Positions 54,718 through 64,000 are shown, numbered from the stretch's first letter. The stretch is DNA of 64,000 bases from Pseudomonas fulva NBRC 16637 = DSM 17717 (GCF_000730565.1 NZ_BBIQ01000002.1:297766-361765), one strand, 5' to 3'. A program made the numbers and translations. Notes: a model not told the origin generated them from the sequence alone.

Positions 54718-55056
54718 TTACGACCTGGCCATGCTCACCGTGATATAGCCTTTGCCCGAGAGGATGATGCGGATGCGTGTTTCGTCCGCAGGGGCGCTGC
54801 GGCAGCGCTTGATGAGCACGCCTTCCTGTGCGACGGCCTTCATGTGATGGGTGATGGCTCGGCCCCGGACGTCGAAGAACGCTTCACTGGCGAGCAGTTC
54901 GATTCGCTCGATCAGTTGTCTGGATTGCTCATCGGTGACACAGAAGAACATGACACCAGAAAGATGAGGGTCCTGGTCCGGGTTGGTCAGATCATGGGTA
55001 AGCAGTTCGCGCAGGTTGCTGCGCAGTTCGGCAAGAAGGTGCGGAGTGTCGAGCAT
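54718..55056 (-). CDS. Hypothetical protein, 112 aa
   Basis: From ATG 55056: MLDTPHLLAELRSNLRELLT, HDLTNPDQDPHLSGVMFFCV, later RCRSAPADETRIRIILSGKG. Mixed alpha/beta with two helices then strands. No family recognised. The longer frame to 55203 has no ribosome support. Confidence 0.6.
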   Translation of the reverse strand: MLDTPHLLAELRSNLRELLTHDLTNPDQDPHLSGVMFFCVTDEQSRQLIERIELLASEAFFDVRGRAITHHMKAVAQEGVLIKRCRSAPADETRIRIILSGKGYITVSMARS

Positions 55057-55217
55057 GCGCAGCGTCCTGTGTGAGGGGCGACTGCGCCGATCATGTTTTC
55101 TGCCATGCCAAGCGACAAGTAGGACGGCTCCTAAGGTGGCCGGTGAAAAATCCCAATCACATGAATGGGCAACGCTCAAACGTGCAGTGATCGAGATGCT
55201 CACGGCAGCAGGGCCGC

Positions 55218-56468
55218 CTACTCCTTGTGCGTCCCGGCGTGGTCCTCTGCGTGCCTGACTGCCTCTTCGACGATCTCTACCCAGTGCCGAACCGCAGTGC
55301 GCCCTGCGCCATTCAAATGCACCTGACAGCCAATGTTGGCGGTGGCTATCTCGTCCGGTTGCCCGCGTTCCAGGGCCTCCAGCCGGTTATCGCGCAGCTG
55401 CCTGGACATCCCTGGCTGGGTCAGCGAGTAGGTGCCTGCCGAGCCACAACACAGGTGAGCATCGGTAACCGGCGTCAAGGTAAACCCGATTCGGATCAGT
55501 AGCGCTTCGACAGCCCCACCCAGTTTCAGGGCATGTTGCAGCGTGCATGGGCAATGAAACGCCAGGCGCCGCCCCGCGGGTACCGCCAGCTGCTCGATAG
55601 GCGCATCACCCAGGACTTCCACCAGGTCACGGCACAGGCTGCTGACCCGTGCCGCCTTGGCTGCGTAGGCCGGGTCAGCGGCCAAAAGGTGAGCATACTC
55701 GCGCACGAACGCGGCGCAGCCGCTCGCTGGAATCACGATCGCCTCGACGCCGGCCTCGACGGCCGGCCACCAGGCATCGATGCGCCGTCGTGCGCGCTGC
55801 AAGCCTTGCTCCTGGGCATTGAGGTGGAAATCGATGGCTCCACAGCACTCCCCGGCCGGTGCAGGGGTCACGCTGATGCCGACGCGGTCGAGCAGGCGCG
55901 CCGCCGCGGCGTTGGTCGCCGGTGACAATGCCGGTTGCACGCACCCCTCGAGCATCAGGACGCGTCGCCGGTGGCGTACGGCAGGGCGCGTCAGGTCAGC
56001 TGCCTTGCGCAGCGGAACCTTTTCCCGGGCCTGCGCCGGTAGCCACGGGCGCAGGGCTTGGCCAGCTCGGAGCAGGGCTCTGAAAACAGCGGGGCGCACC
56101 ATCGTAAAGCGCAGGCCGTGACGCAACAGGCGCTGGCCCATTGGCCTTGGCACCTGCTGCTCCACGACGGCCCGGCCGATGTCCAGCAGGTCGTGATAAC
56201 GCACACCCGACGGGCAAGTGCTTTCGCAGCTGCGGCACGACAGGCATCGGTCCAGGTGAGCCTGAGTGCTGGTAGTGGCGGGCTGGCCTTCGAGCACCTG
56301 CTTGATCAGGTAGATACGTCCACGCGGGCCATCGAGCTCATCGCCAAGCAGTTGGTAGGTGGGGCAGGTCGCTGTGCAGAAGCCGCAGTGTACGCACGCG
56401 CGCAAGATACGTTCTGCCTCGTCGGCGCGCTCGAGCGTGCGTGCGCTGTCACTCAAGTTGGTCTGCAT
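55218..56468 (-). CDS. glcF: Glycolate oxidase iron-sulfur subunit
   Basis: 416 residues. Two 4Fe-4S motifs: CVHCGFCTATCPTYQ and CLSCRSCESTCPSG. Then CCG repeats, ECCGAIDFHLN and HLCCGSAGTYSLTQPG, which bind further cofactor. It carries electrons from GlcD to the quinone pool. Third gene after glcD and glcE, with 9 nt to glcE, so one operon. Confidence 0.97.
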   Translation of the reverse strand: MQTNLSDSARTLERADEAERILRACVHCGFCTATCPTYQLLGDELDGPRGRIYLIKQVLEGQPATTSTQAHLDRCLSCRSCESTCPSGVRYHDLLDIGRAVVEQQVPRPMGQRLLRHGLRFTMVRPAVFRALLRAGQALRPWLPAQAREKVPLRKAADLTRPAVRHRRRVLMLEGCVQPALSPATNAAAARLLDRVGISVTPAPAGECCGAIDFHLNAQEQGLQRARRRIDAWWPAVEAGVEAIVIPASGCAAFVREYAHLLAADPAYAAKAARVSSLCRDLVEVLGDAPIEQLAVPAGRRLAFHCPCTLQHALKLGGAVEALLIRIGFTLTPVTDAHLCCGSAGTYSLTQPGMSRQLRDNRLEALERGQPDEIATANIGCQVHLNGAGRTAVRHWVEIVEEAVRHAEDHAGTHKE

Positions 56469-56477
56469 AGGCTGCCC

Positions 56478-57536
56478 TCAAAGGTCCGGGTACAGACGGC
56501 CAGGGTTGAAAATGCGCTTGGGGTCCAGCTGGGCCTTGAGGCTACGGTGGTAGCGCATCAGCGGCTCCGACAACGGCGGATAGTGGGCCTGGCCTGGGGT
56601 AAGGCACAGCGCATGGCCGCGAGCCTGCTCGGCAATGCGGTGAATGGCGTGGGCTGGGGCATCCGTGCGCAGCCAACGCTGGGCGCCTGCCCAGTCCAGC
56701 CATTGGCGCCCTGGCAGGTCCAGTTCTCCTGTCGCGAGAGGTACCGACACACGCCACAAAGGTTCGCTGCCCTGGGTGAAGAATGCCAGGCGCTGCTCAC
56801 GAAGTTGCGTCCAGAACTCGCCGTCCACGCACTCGCCGCCAAGGCGCTGGCGGGCCGACGCTACCGAACCCTCGCCACCTTCCAGGCGCACGAACAGCGC
56901 TTGGCCATCGTGGCAGGCGCCGCTCAGCGGCAGCGGTTGCGCGCCCCAGCGCGTGAGCTCGGCCAAGGCCTGGCTGCGGTCCATTCCAAGGCGCAGGCTT
57001 ACGCAGTGCCGCGGCACGGGCAGGACCTTGAGCGATACCTCGGTCAACACGCCCAGACAGCCGAAACTGCCTGCCAGCAACCGTGAAAGGTCATACCCGG
57101 CTACGTTTTTCATTACCTGGCCGCCAAAGCGCAGCAAGCTGCCCTGGCCCGTGATTACTTGTGTGCCCAGCACGAAGTCGCGCACTGATCCTGCCCAGGG
57201 CCGCCGGGGCCCGGACAAGCCAGCCGCCACCATGCCGCCCAAGGTGGCACCCGGGCCCAGGTGCGGTGGCTCGCACGGTAGCATTTGTCCGTTATCCTGC
57301 AGCGCGGCCTCTATGTCGCGCAAAGGCGTACCGGCGCGAGCCGTCAGCACCAGCTCCGTGGGGTCATAACTGACGATGCCGCGATGGCCGCGTGTATCAA
57401 GTACTTGCCCGTGGACGGCATGGCCGATCACCGCCTTGCTGCCGCTGCCCTGTATGCACAAGGGCGTACCTGCATCCAGCGCTTGGCGTACCTGGTCAAG
57501 CAGCGCCTGGCTTGCATCCTGGTCCGCGTCCATCAA
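56478..57536 (-). CDS. glcE: Glycolate oxidase FAD-binding subunit GlcE
   Basis: 352 residues of the FAD_binding_4 (VAO) family. QGSGSKAVIG near the start, GPGATLGGMVAAGLSGPRRP and RDFVLGTQVITGQGSLLRF are the FAD-binding elements. It lacks the full GlcD-like C-domain. GlcDEF oxidises glycolate to glyoxylate at the membrane. Its start overlaps the glcD stop by 4 nt (ATGA). Confidence 0.96.
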   Translation of the reverse strand: MMDADQDASQALLDQVRQALDAGTPLCIQGSGSKAVIGHAVHGQVLDTRGHRGIVSYDPTELVLTARAGTPLRDIEAALQDNGQMLPCEPPHLGPGATLGGMVAAGLSGPRRPWAGSVRDFVLGTQVITGQGSLLRFGGQVMKNVAGYDLSRLLAGSFGCLGVLTEVSLKVLPVPRHCVSLRLGMDRSQALAELTRWGAQPLPLSGACHDGQALFVRLEGGEGSVASARQRLGGECVDGEFWTQLREQRLAFFTQGSEPLWRVSVPLATGELDLPGRQWLDWAGAQRWLRTDAPAHAIHRIAEQARGHALCLTPGQAHYPPLSEPLMRYHRSLKAQLDPKRIFNPGRLYPDL

Positions 57537-59032
57537 AACCGCTCCAGGGCAGGGAAGGGCAACTGCCCATGGTGCACGTGCAACGCACCGAATTCGGCGC
57601 AGCGGTGCAGCGTGGGAATGTTCTTGCCAGGGTTGAGCAAGCCCTGCGGGTCGAATGCAGCCTTGACCGCGTGAAACACGCGCAGCTCGTCATGAGTGAA
57701 CTGGGCGCACATCTGGTTGATCTTCTCCCGGCCAACCCCATGCTCACCGGTGATGCTTCCCCCCACGGCCACGCACAGTTCAAGGATTTTTCCACCCAGG
57801 GACTCGGCCCGCTCCAGTTCGCCAGGCCGGTTGGCGTCGAACAGGATCAGCGGGTGCATATTACCGTCACCCGCATGGAACACGTTGGCCACCCGCAGCC
57901 CATGTTCGCGCGCCATTTCACTGATCCGCACCAGCACGTAAGGCAATTCACGCCGCGGAATCGTACCGTCCATACAGTAATAGTCCGGGGACAGGCGGCC
58001 TACGGCAGGGAAGGCATTCTTGCGTCCCGCCCAGAACCGTGCACGCTGTGCCTCGTTACACGCCAGCCGCACCTCGCAGGCGCCGGCCTGGGTGAACAGC
58101 GCGGCAACCCGTTCGCAGTCTTCCTGCACATCGGCCTCGACGCCGTCGAGTTCACACAAGAGGATGGCGGCTTCCTCCACTGGATACCCGGCATGGATGA
58201 AGTCCTCGGCAGCGCGAATCGCCAGGTTATCCATCATTTCCAGGCCCCCGGGGATGATGCCGGCGGCAATGATGTGGGCGACGGACCGTGCGGCGTCCTC
58301 GACCCGGTCAAAGCTGGCCAGCAGGACCCGTGCCACGGGTGGCTTGGGCAGCAGCCGTACGGTCACCTCGGTGACGATCCCCAGCATGCCTTCGGAGCCT
58401 GTGAACAGTGCCAGCAGGTCGAACCCAGGGCTGTCGAGCGCATCGCTACCCAGGGTCAACCGTTCACCTGCCACGGTAAGCACTTCCAGTTTCAGGATGT
58501 TGTGAACGGTCAGACCATACTTCAGGCAATGCACGCCGCCTGCGTTTTCAGCCACATTGCCGCCGATGGTGCAGGCAATTTGCGATGAGGGATCGGGGGC
58601 GTAGTACAGACCGTAAGGGGCGGCGGCCTGGGAAATGGACAGGTTGCGAACGCCCGGCTGGACGCGGGCGAAGCGGCCCTGGGGGCTGACTTCAAGAATA
58701 CGATTGAGCCGCGCCATGACCAGCAACACGCCTTTGGCCAAGGGCATGGCACCGCCAGACAGCCCGGTTCCGGCGCCGCGAGCCACGACAGGTACGGTGA
58801 GCCGGTGGCAGATCTGCAGCACAACCTGTACCTGGTCCACGCGCTCGGGTAACACCACCAGCAACGGGACCGTGCGGTACGCCGCCAGACCGTCGCACTC
58901 ATACGGCTTGAGGTCCTCATCGCGGCATAGCAATTGAAGATCGGGCAGTGCATCGCGCAGGGACTGGATCAAAAGCGCGCGGTCAACCGTTGGCAGCGCT
59001 CCGTCGACGCGTTCGTCATACAACATCGCCAT
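57533..59032 (-). CDS. glcD: Glycolate oxidase catalytic subunit GlcD
   Basis: 499 residues, FAD-linked C-terminal oxidase family. FAD elements are VVARGAGTGLSGGAMPLAKG and ACTIGGNVAENAGGVHCLKY; the substrate/flavin end has VANVFHAGDGNMHPLILFDA and ITGEHGVGREK, the hallmark of GlcD/D-lactate dehydrogenases. First gene of glcDEF. No glcC regulator gene or glcG lies next to it. Glycolate use would need malate synthase or glyoxylate genes elsewhere. Confidence 0.96.
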   Translation of the reverse strand: MAMLYDERVDGALPTVDRALLIQSLRDALPDLQLLCRDEDLKPYECDGLAAYRTVPLLVVLPERVDQVQVVLQICHRLTVPVVARGAGTGLSGGAMPLAKGVLLVMARLNRILEVSPQGRFARVQPGVRNLSISQAAAPYGLYYAPDPSSQIACTIGGNVAENAGGVHCLKYGLTVHNILKLEVLTVAGERLTLGSDALDSPGFDLLALFTGSEGMLGIVTEVTVRLLPKPPVARVLLASFDRVEDAARSVAHIIAAGIIPGGLEMMDNLAIRAAEDFIHAGYPVEEAAILLCELDGVEADVQEDCERVAALFTQAGACEVRLACNEAQRARFWAGRKNAFPAVGRLSPDYYCMDGTIPRRELPYVLVRISEMAREHGLRVANVFHAGDGNMHPLILFDANRPGELERAESLGGKILELCVAVGGSITGEHGVGREKINQMCAQFTHDELRVFHAVKAAFDPQGLLNPGKNIPTLHRCAEFGALHVHHGQLPFPALERF

Positions 59033-59151
59033 CTCACTTGGATGCTTTGTTTTTATGGGGTCATGACGAGTGTAGCCCCAGTTCGGGCCCAGGGCTTGCA
59101 GGGCGGGCTACGACCGGCGTTGGCCACTACGAAAGCCAACGCCGGCGGCAG

Positions 59152-59472
59152 TCATTGTTGGGCGACCAGAGGGTCGTCCTGGGAGAGAATGGCGCGAGCG
59201 AGTTCTTCATCGTTGACTTGCAGGCCGGGGTGGTCCTTGCGTGCTTGCTGCAAGGCAGCTTCCACGTAGGCACCACGAATGGCACCACCGCTGGCGACGA
59301 ATGCAGACAGCTCGTCACGGGCAGGAATGATGCGCTTGTCATCCTTGAACGTTGAGTACAGCGAAGCCGAGACACCGGCCGAGGTGGCAATGTCGCGGCC
59401 GTCGACGCGGGCCATGGCAGCGCCGGCAGGCAATAGAAGCAGCAGTGCGGGTACGAGGGCAAGTTGGCGCAT
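59152..59472 (-). CDS. DUF2388-family exported protein
   Basis: 106 residues from ATG 59472 (MRQLALVPALLLLLPAGAAM, cleavage after AMA). Mature part GRDIATSAGVSASLYSTFKD, DKRIIPARDELSAFVASGGA and LSQDDPLVAQQ, the usual DUF2388 layout. Small periplasmic protein mostly known from Pseudomonas; function unknown. ATG follows GGAGAACACG. Confidence 0.88.
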   Translation of the reverse strand: MRQLALVPALLLLLPAGAAMARVDGRDIATSAGVSASLYSTFKDDKRIIPARDELSAFVASGGAIRGAYVEAALQQARKDHPGLQVNDEELARAILSQDDPLVAQQ

Positions 59473-59699
59473 GTCGTGTTCTCCAATAGGTGAAGCCCAG
59501 GGGATTACCACTATTGGTGAGAGGCTACGCAGGTGGGTGGAGTTCCATCACCGAAGCGTTAGCCGATGGTCTGCTCATACGGGACAGGATGGGGCTGGTC
59601 AACCGGCCTGGCAACCATCGACGCCAGGCCCGATTGACCGCACCGCCACCCGCGTGCTCTGCTCAGGGGCCCACCCTGACAGCCATCGAGGGCTGCACC

Positions 59700-60326
59700 A
59701 TGTCTGAATACACGTTGCACTGCTTCGCCGAATCCGGGAATGCGTACAAGGCTGCGCTAATGCTCGAGCTGACCGGCCAGGACTGGCAGCCAGTGTTCGT
59801 AGATTTCTTCAACGGCCAGACCCGCGACCCGGTGTGGCGTGATGAGGTGAACGAGCAGGGTGAGGTGCCGGTGCTGATGCATGCGGGCACCTGCTTGACC
59901 CAGTCGGCGTTGATCCTCGAGTACTTGAGCGCACAGACAGGCCAGTTCGGCCCGGAGCATGAAGAAGATCGGCGTGAGATCTGGCGCTGGATGCTGTTCG
60001 ACAACCACAAGTTCACCAGCTATTACGCGGCGCTGCGCTTTCTGTTGTGCCTGAAGAAGACGGGCGAAACCGAGGTGACGACGTTTCTGCGCGAGCGCGC
60101 CGCCGCAGCCTACCGCATCGTCGATGGGCACCTGGCCGGCACGCCATTCATGGTCGGCGCGCGGGCGACCATCGCCGACTTGTCGCTGGCCGGTTATGTG
60201 TTCATGCCCGAGGACACCGGTATGGACGTGCAGCAGTACACGCACATCGAAGCCTGGAAAGCCCGCCTGCAGGCGTTGCCAGGCTGGCAGCACCCCTACG
60301 ATCTGATGCCCCGCGTCGCGCCCTGA
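59700..60326 (+). CDS. Glutathione S-transferase family protein
   Basis: 208 residues from ATG 59700 (MSEYTLHCFAESGNAYKAAL). Thioredoxin-fold N-domain with EVPVLMHAGTCLTQSALIL (cis-Pro and the SQS-like glutathione site) and an all-helical C-domain ending in GWQHPYDLMPRVAP. ATIADLSLAGYVF is the typical C-domain capping motif. A plus-strand extension to 59490 lacks coding character. Substrate unknown. Confidence 0.9.
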   Translation: MSEYTLHCFAESGNAYKAALMLELTGQDWQPVFVDFFNGQTRDPVWRDEVNEQGEVPVLMHAGTCLTQSALILEYLSAQTGQFGPEHEEDRREIWRWMLFDNHKFTSYYAALRFLLCLKKTGETEVTTFLRERAAAAYRIVDGHLAGTPFMVGARATIADLSLAGYVFMPEDTGMDVQQYTHIEAWKARLQALPGWQHPYDLMPRVAP

Positions 60327-60340
60327 ACGGATGGCCGATT

Positions 60341-62236
60341 TCAGCCGTGGGCAGGTGGCTTGACCGCCGAGCTGCCGGCGTACTCGGGCTTGAGATGACC
60401 TTGATCGTCCAGCAGGTAAGCGTCCATGACCTCGCGGACTACCGGACCTGCGACCCGCCCACCGGCTTCGCCGTTTTCGATCATCACCGCCACGACCACG
60501 CTAGGGTGCTCGGCCGGAGCGAAACCGACGAACAAGGCGTTGTCACGGTGCCGTTCCAGGGTCTTGTTGCGGTTGTAGCGTTCCCCTTGCTTGATGGCCA
60601 CGACCTGGGCCGTGCCGCTCTTGCCGGCAATGCGGTATTGCGCGCCGGCAGCGGCAGCACGCGCGATGCCGCGCGGGTCGTGCATGACCATTTGCATACC
60701 TTGGCTGACCTGGTCCCAGGCGCGTTTGTCGTGCAGGACGATATCGGGCATGGGGTTGGGGTCGACGGGCGCATCGCCACCGACGGTCATCGCCAGGTGC
60801 GGGCGGTGCCATACGCCCTTGCTGGCCAGCAGACTGGTGGCTTGGGCCAACTGCAACGGCGTGACCTGCATGTAGCCCTGGCCAATGCCCAGGATCAACG
60901 TTTCACCCGGGAACCAAGGCTGTCGGCGTGTCGCGCGCTTCCATTGGGCCGAAGGCATCAGCCCGGCTGCTTCTTCGAACATGTCCAGCGACACCTTCTG
61001 GCCGAGGCCGAACTCAGCCATGTAGTCGTGCAAGCGCTCGATACCCAGTTTGTGCGCCAGGTCGTAGAAGTAGGTGTCGTTGGAGCGCATGATCGCCGTG
61101 TACATGTCCACCCAGCCATCACCGCTACGGTTCCAGTTACGGTACTTGTGGTCGTAGTTGGGCAGCTCGTAGTAACCCGGGTCGAACACCCGGTTGCCCG
61201 GCGTGATCACGCCGCTGTCCAGCCCGGCAATGGCCACCTCGGGCTTGACCGTCGAACCTGGGGCATACAGCCCGCGCAGCACGCGGTTGAACAGGGGGCG
61301 GTCGATGGAGTCGCGCAGTTGGGCGTACTGCTTGAAACTGATGCCCTTGACGAACAGGTTGGGGTCAAAGCCCGGGTTACTGACCATCGCCAGCACATCG
61401 CCGTTGGCCGGGTCCAGCACCACCACCGAGCCACGGCGCTCGCCCAGGGCCTTTTCCGCCGCCAATTGCAGGTGGGCATCGAGGGTCAGCACGATATCCT
61501 GGCCTGGGGTAGGGGCCTTGTGATTGAGCACGCGCATCACCCGGCCCTGGGCATTGGTCTCGACTTCCTCATAGCCTACGTGGCCGTGCAACTGACTTTC
61601 GTAGAAGCGTTCGATGCCCGTCTTGCCGATCGACTGAGTACCCCGGTACTCGGTGCTGTCCAGGGTCTTGGCTTCTTTTTCGTTGATGCGCCCTACGTAT
61701 CCGACCGAATGGGCAAAGTGCTCGCCCAGCGGGTATTCGCGGATGAATTGCGGCTCGACTTCAAGGCCCGGCAACCGGAACTGGTTGACGGCAATCAAGG
61801 CAATCTGCTCTTCGTTCAAGCCCACCATCAAGGTGACCGGTTCGAAGGGTTTGCGCCCGCGTCGCAGATCCTTGTCGAACTGCTTGCGGTCCTCCTCATC
61901 CAGTCCCAGGACCTGGGTCAGGGTGTCGAGCACCTTGGCGCTGTCTCCGCCGGTCCGTTCACGGGTCATGGTCAGGTCGAAGCTGGGCTTGTTGTCGGCC
62001 AGCACGGTGCCATTGCGGTCGTAGATCAAGCCTCGTTCGGGTGCGATCGGCAGTACATGGACGCGATTGTTCTCCGAGACGGCGCTTTGCTGGTCATGCT
62101 GGATGACTTGCAGCACATATAACCGACCAATCAGGATGGCGACCAGGCTGAAGACCAGCGCAGCGCAGGCCAGTAGCCGGCGGTTGACCAGGTGCTTTTC
62201 CTTTTCATGGTCCTTGAGGGGGATCGGTTGGGGCAT
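60341..62236 (-). CDS. mrdA: Penicillin-binding protein 2 (peptidoglycan transpeptidase)
   Basis: 631 residues. One N-terminal membrane anchor (LACAALVFSLVAILIGRLYV), a dimerisation domain, then the transpeptidase. Active motifs: SxxK as STVK in GLYAPGSTVKPEVAIAGL, SxN as SND in MRSNDTYFYD, and KSGTAQVVAIKQGE. PBP2 cross-links peptidoglycan during cell elongation with RodA and MreC. No mreD, rodA, rlpA or dacA neighbour is present, so this may be a second PBP2 copy, as some pseudomonads have. Confidence 0.92.
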   Translation of the reverse strand: MPQPIPLKDHEKEKHLVNRRLLACAALVFSLVAILIGRLYVLQVIQHDQQSAVSENNRVHVLPIAPERGLIYDRNGTVLADNKPSFDLTMTRERTGGDSAKVLDTLTQVLGLDEEDRKQFDKDLRRGRKPFEPVTLMVGLNEEQIALIAVNQFRLPGLEVEPQFIREYPLGEHFAHSVGYVGRINEKEAKTLDSTEYRGTQSIGKTGIERFYESQLHGHVGYEEVETNAQGRVMRVLNHKAPTPGQDIVLTLDAHLQLAAEKALGERRGSVVVLDPANGDVLAMVSNPGFDPNLFVKGISFKQYAQLRDSIDRPLFNRVLRGLYAPGSTVKPEVAIAGLDSGVITPGNRVFDPGYYELPNYDHKYRNWNRSGDGWVDMYTAIMRSNDTYFYDLAHKLGIERLHDYMAEFGLGQKVSLDMFEEAAGLMPSAQWKRATRRQPWFPGETLILGIGQGYMQVTPLQLAQATSLLASKGVWHRPHLAMTVGGDAPVDPNPMPDIVLHDKRAWDQVSQGMQMVMHDPRGIARAAAAGAQYRIAGKSGTAQVVAIKQGERYNRNKTLERHRDNALFVGFAPAEHPSVVVAVMIENGEAGGRVAGPVVREVMDAYLLDDQGHLKPEYAGSSAVKPPAHG

Positions 62237-62515
62237 GGGCTCTGTCTGTAGAAGGCTGGGCGCGCAGGCGTGGGTCCTGCCTGGTACCGGATGGGGCAGT
62301 GATGCTACGCAAGCTGCATGCCTGCCTCAAGGCGCGTAGCCGCATGGTGAGCAGACCCAGGCCCAGGCCGCCCGAGCCTGTGGGGCTCAGGCCTGCATGA
62401 AGATTTGTTCATCAGCCTTGCCGAGTACTGTCCCGCACCAGCAGGTTTGGCTTCAACGCGCTCTTTAGGCCCAGGCGGGTATACTCCGTGGCTTTTTTCA
62501 TGACAGAAGGTGCTC

Positions 62516-63007
62516 ATGCGTCAGGTCCTGCTCATCGTGGACGTCCAGTCCACATTCAGCCCGCCGGAATGGTTGATCGACGGGCTGCGACTGCTGTCGG
62601 CCAATATACCTACCATCGCCTCGGTCGAGTTGCACGATGAGCGGGTGACACCGTTCGAGCGGCAATTGGGCTGGCATCCGGCTGCCCAGGATGAAAGCCT
62701 GATCGAAGCCGATCAGGTGTTCATCAAGCATGGTTACGGGCCGGGTACCGAAATGATCGAGTACCTGCACCGTCTGGGGGTGCAGCGTGTGCTGGTGAGC
62801 GGTTTGCAGACCGACACCTGTGTGCTGGCAGCCGGTTTCGCGCTGTTCGACGCCGGGTTGATGCCGACGCTGGTGACTGACATGACGGTCGGCTCCTCGC
62901 TGGATCGCTCGGCGAAGATGGGCATCGCCTTGTGGGCGCATCATTTCCGCCAGGTCACCACGTCCGCCGAGGTGTTGGCTGAGTTGGCCCAGCCGGGCAA
63001 TCCTTGA
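62516..63007 (+). CDS. Isochorismatase-family (cysteine) hydrolase
   Basis: 163 residues from ATG 62516 (MRQVLLIVDVQSTFSPPEWL). Catalytic triad of the family: Asp in IVDVQ, Lys in VFIKHGYGPGT and Cys in LQTDTCVLAAGF. ATG follows GAAGGTGCTC; an in-frame GTG at 62510 is less likely. Nicotinamidase/isochorismatase-type hydrolase; substrate unknown. Bases 62237-62515 hold no gene. Confidence 0.9.
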   Translation: MRQVLLIVDVQSTFSPPEWLIDGLRLLSANIPTIASVELHDERVTPFERQLGWHPAAQDESLIEADQVFIKHGYGPGTEMIEYLHRLGVQRVLVSGLQTDTCVLAAGFALFDAGLMPTLVTDMTVGSSLDRSAKMGIALWAHHFRQVTTSAEVLAELAQPGNP

Positions 63008-63035
63008 GGGACTGGCCCGGCTGGGTGCTACTGTC

Positions 63036-63734
63036 TCAGGCAACGTCAACCAGCACGATTTCGCTGTCTTCCAGGGCTGTGACCTGCAGCAGCGTTTCTT
63101 CGGCGATGGCCACGCCGTCTCGGGCATTGGCTTTCAGCCCATTGACCTCGATGCGGCCCTTGGCCGGGACCAGGTAGCCGCGACGCTTGGGGTCGAACCG
63201 GTATTCGGCGGTTTCTCCGGCGCGCAGCGTTGCGGCGACCAGGCGGGCATCGGTACGAATCGGCAGGCTGCCTTCATCGCCATCCCTGCCACTGGCCAGG
63301 GTCACGAAGCCTTCGCCGCGTTCACCCTTGGGGAACGGGCGTGTACCCCAGGACGGTGCTTCACCACTGCGCTCGGGCACGATCCAGATCTGGAAAATGC
63401 GCGCGTCGCTGTCCTCTTGGTTGTACTCGCTGTGCGCGATGCCCGTGCCGGCGCTCATCACCTGCACGTCGCCGGCCTCGGTTCGGCCCTTGTTGCCCAG
63501 GTTGTCTTCATGGGTGATGGCTCCTTCGCGGACGTAGGTGATGATTTCCATGTCCCGGTGAGGGTGGGGCGGGAAGCCGCTGCCAGCGGCGATGATGTCG
63601 TCGTTCCAGACGCGCAGGTTGCCCCAATGCATGCGTGCTGGGTCGTAGTACTCGGCGAATGAGAAGTGGTGGTGCGCATCGAGCCAGCCGTGGTTGGCGG
63701 CGCCGAGGGTGTTGAATGGTCGTAGTTGAAGCAT
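63036..63734 (-). CDS. Pirin-family protein
   Basis: 232 residues, bicupin. Metal site visible as His in GWLDAHHHFSFAEYYDP, HPHRDMEIITYVREGAITHE and the GIAHSEYN strand. The LAKGR-type second cupin carries VPAKGRIEVNG. Bacterial pirins such as YhhW have quercetinase activity; a role here is not shown. Strongly divergent promoter region upstream contains A/T-rich sequence and a microsatellite. Confidence 0.92.
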   Translation of the reverse strand: MLQLRPFNTLGAANHGWLDAHHHFSFAEYYDPARMHWGNLRVWNDDIIAAGSGFPPHPHRDMEIITYVREGAITHEDNLGNKGRTEAGDVQVMSAGTGIAHSEYNQEDSDARIFQIWIVPERSGEAPSWGTRPFPKGERGEGFVTLASGRDGDEGSLPIRTDARLVAATLRAGETAEYRFDPKRRGYLVPAKGRIEVNGLKANARDGVAIAEETLLQVTALEDSEIVLVDVA

Positions 63735-63857
63735 GATCGGACTCCTTCAAGGGGTGGAATGGGACCATCATGCGCTAATGAAACATCTAAAATAAGCGTA
63801 AATATCGGCTTTTTTTAATCGAACAAATAGATACCTTTTTTGAGGTAACCCCCTATA

Positions 63858-63969
<112 letters not shown>

Positions 63970-64000
63970 TTTGCTTTTGCTTCTAAGCGCGCGGTAGCCC

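Noticed and set aside
60047..62122. Plus-strand open frame of 691 codons opposite the penicillin-binding protein 2 gene
   Set aside because: Shadow of mrdA and the GST gene; no start signal and no recognisable domain.

Overview
The window looks like a chromosomal segment of a Pseudomonas putida-group bacterium. It has GC-rich fluorescent-pseudomonad coding style, the thrS-infC-rpmI-rplT-pheST-ihfA order followed by a MerR-type gene and tRNA-Pro, and several small families largely known from Pseudomonas (DUF3077, DUF2388, DUF2986). The species call is inference; no rRNA lies in the window.

Layout: (1) 1-5762, housekeeping translation operon: thrS end, infC (probable AUU start), rpmI, rplT, pheS, pheT, ihfA, MerR-like gene, tRNA-Pro(GGG). 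(2) 5763-22174, an accessory catabolic block beginning right behind the tRNA with a frameshifted phage-type integrase remnant. It carries an MHS transporter, quiC, a TetR regulator, shikimate dehydrogenase, type II dehydroquinase, an OprB porin and PQQ quinate dehydrogenase. A decayed AraC regulator follows, then a LysR gene (PcaQ type) and pcaHG-pcaBDC. Together these genes encode quinate/shikimate uptake and conversion through 3-dehydroquinate, 3-dehydroshikimate and protocatechuate to beta-ketoadipate. Candidate operators are visible: a perfect palindrome with PcaQ-type half sites before pcaH, two sites resembling the PcaR box, and a 17-nt motif shared by three promoter regions.

(3) 22400-33311: small membrane protein, orphan hybrid histidine kinase, VOC protein, a LysR/MFS divergent pair, small Pseudomonas-type proteins, a lipoprotein and a large autotransporter with a 20-unit PPV(E/Q) linker. 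(4) 33556-40420: a sugar-acid catabolic cluster (GntR regulator, IlvD/Edd-type dehydratase, MFS importer, AraD1/FAH-type enzyme, 2,5-dioxovalerate-type dehydrogenase) with two palindromic operators in the divergent promoter. (5) 40495-55056: assorted genes (ATPase, AraC/cupin pair, acetyltransferases, aldo-keto reductase, SDR, 5'-nucleotidase, deaminase-MFS with a convergent MocR regulator). (6) 55218-59032: glycolate oxidase glcDEF. (7) 59152-63734: DUF2388 protein, GST, a penicillin-binding protein 2 outside a rod cluster, isochorismatase-like hydrolase and pirin. The window ends in a (TTGCCG)n hexanucleotide microsatellite of about 19 copies.

The most notable biology is the tRNA-linked quinate/protocatechuate block with its apparently layered regulation (TetR, PcaQ, possible PcaR sites, a dead AraC). 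No wholly unknown multi-gene system was seen.
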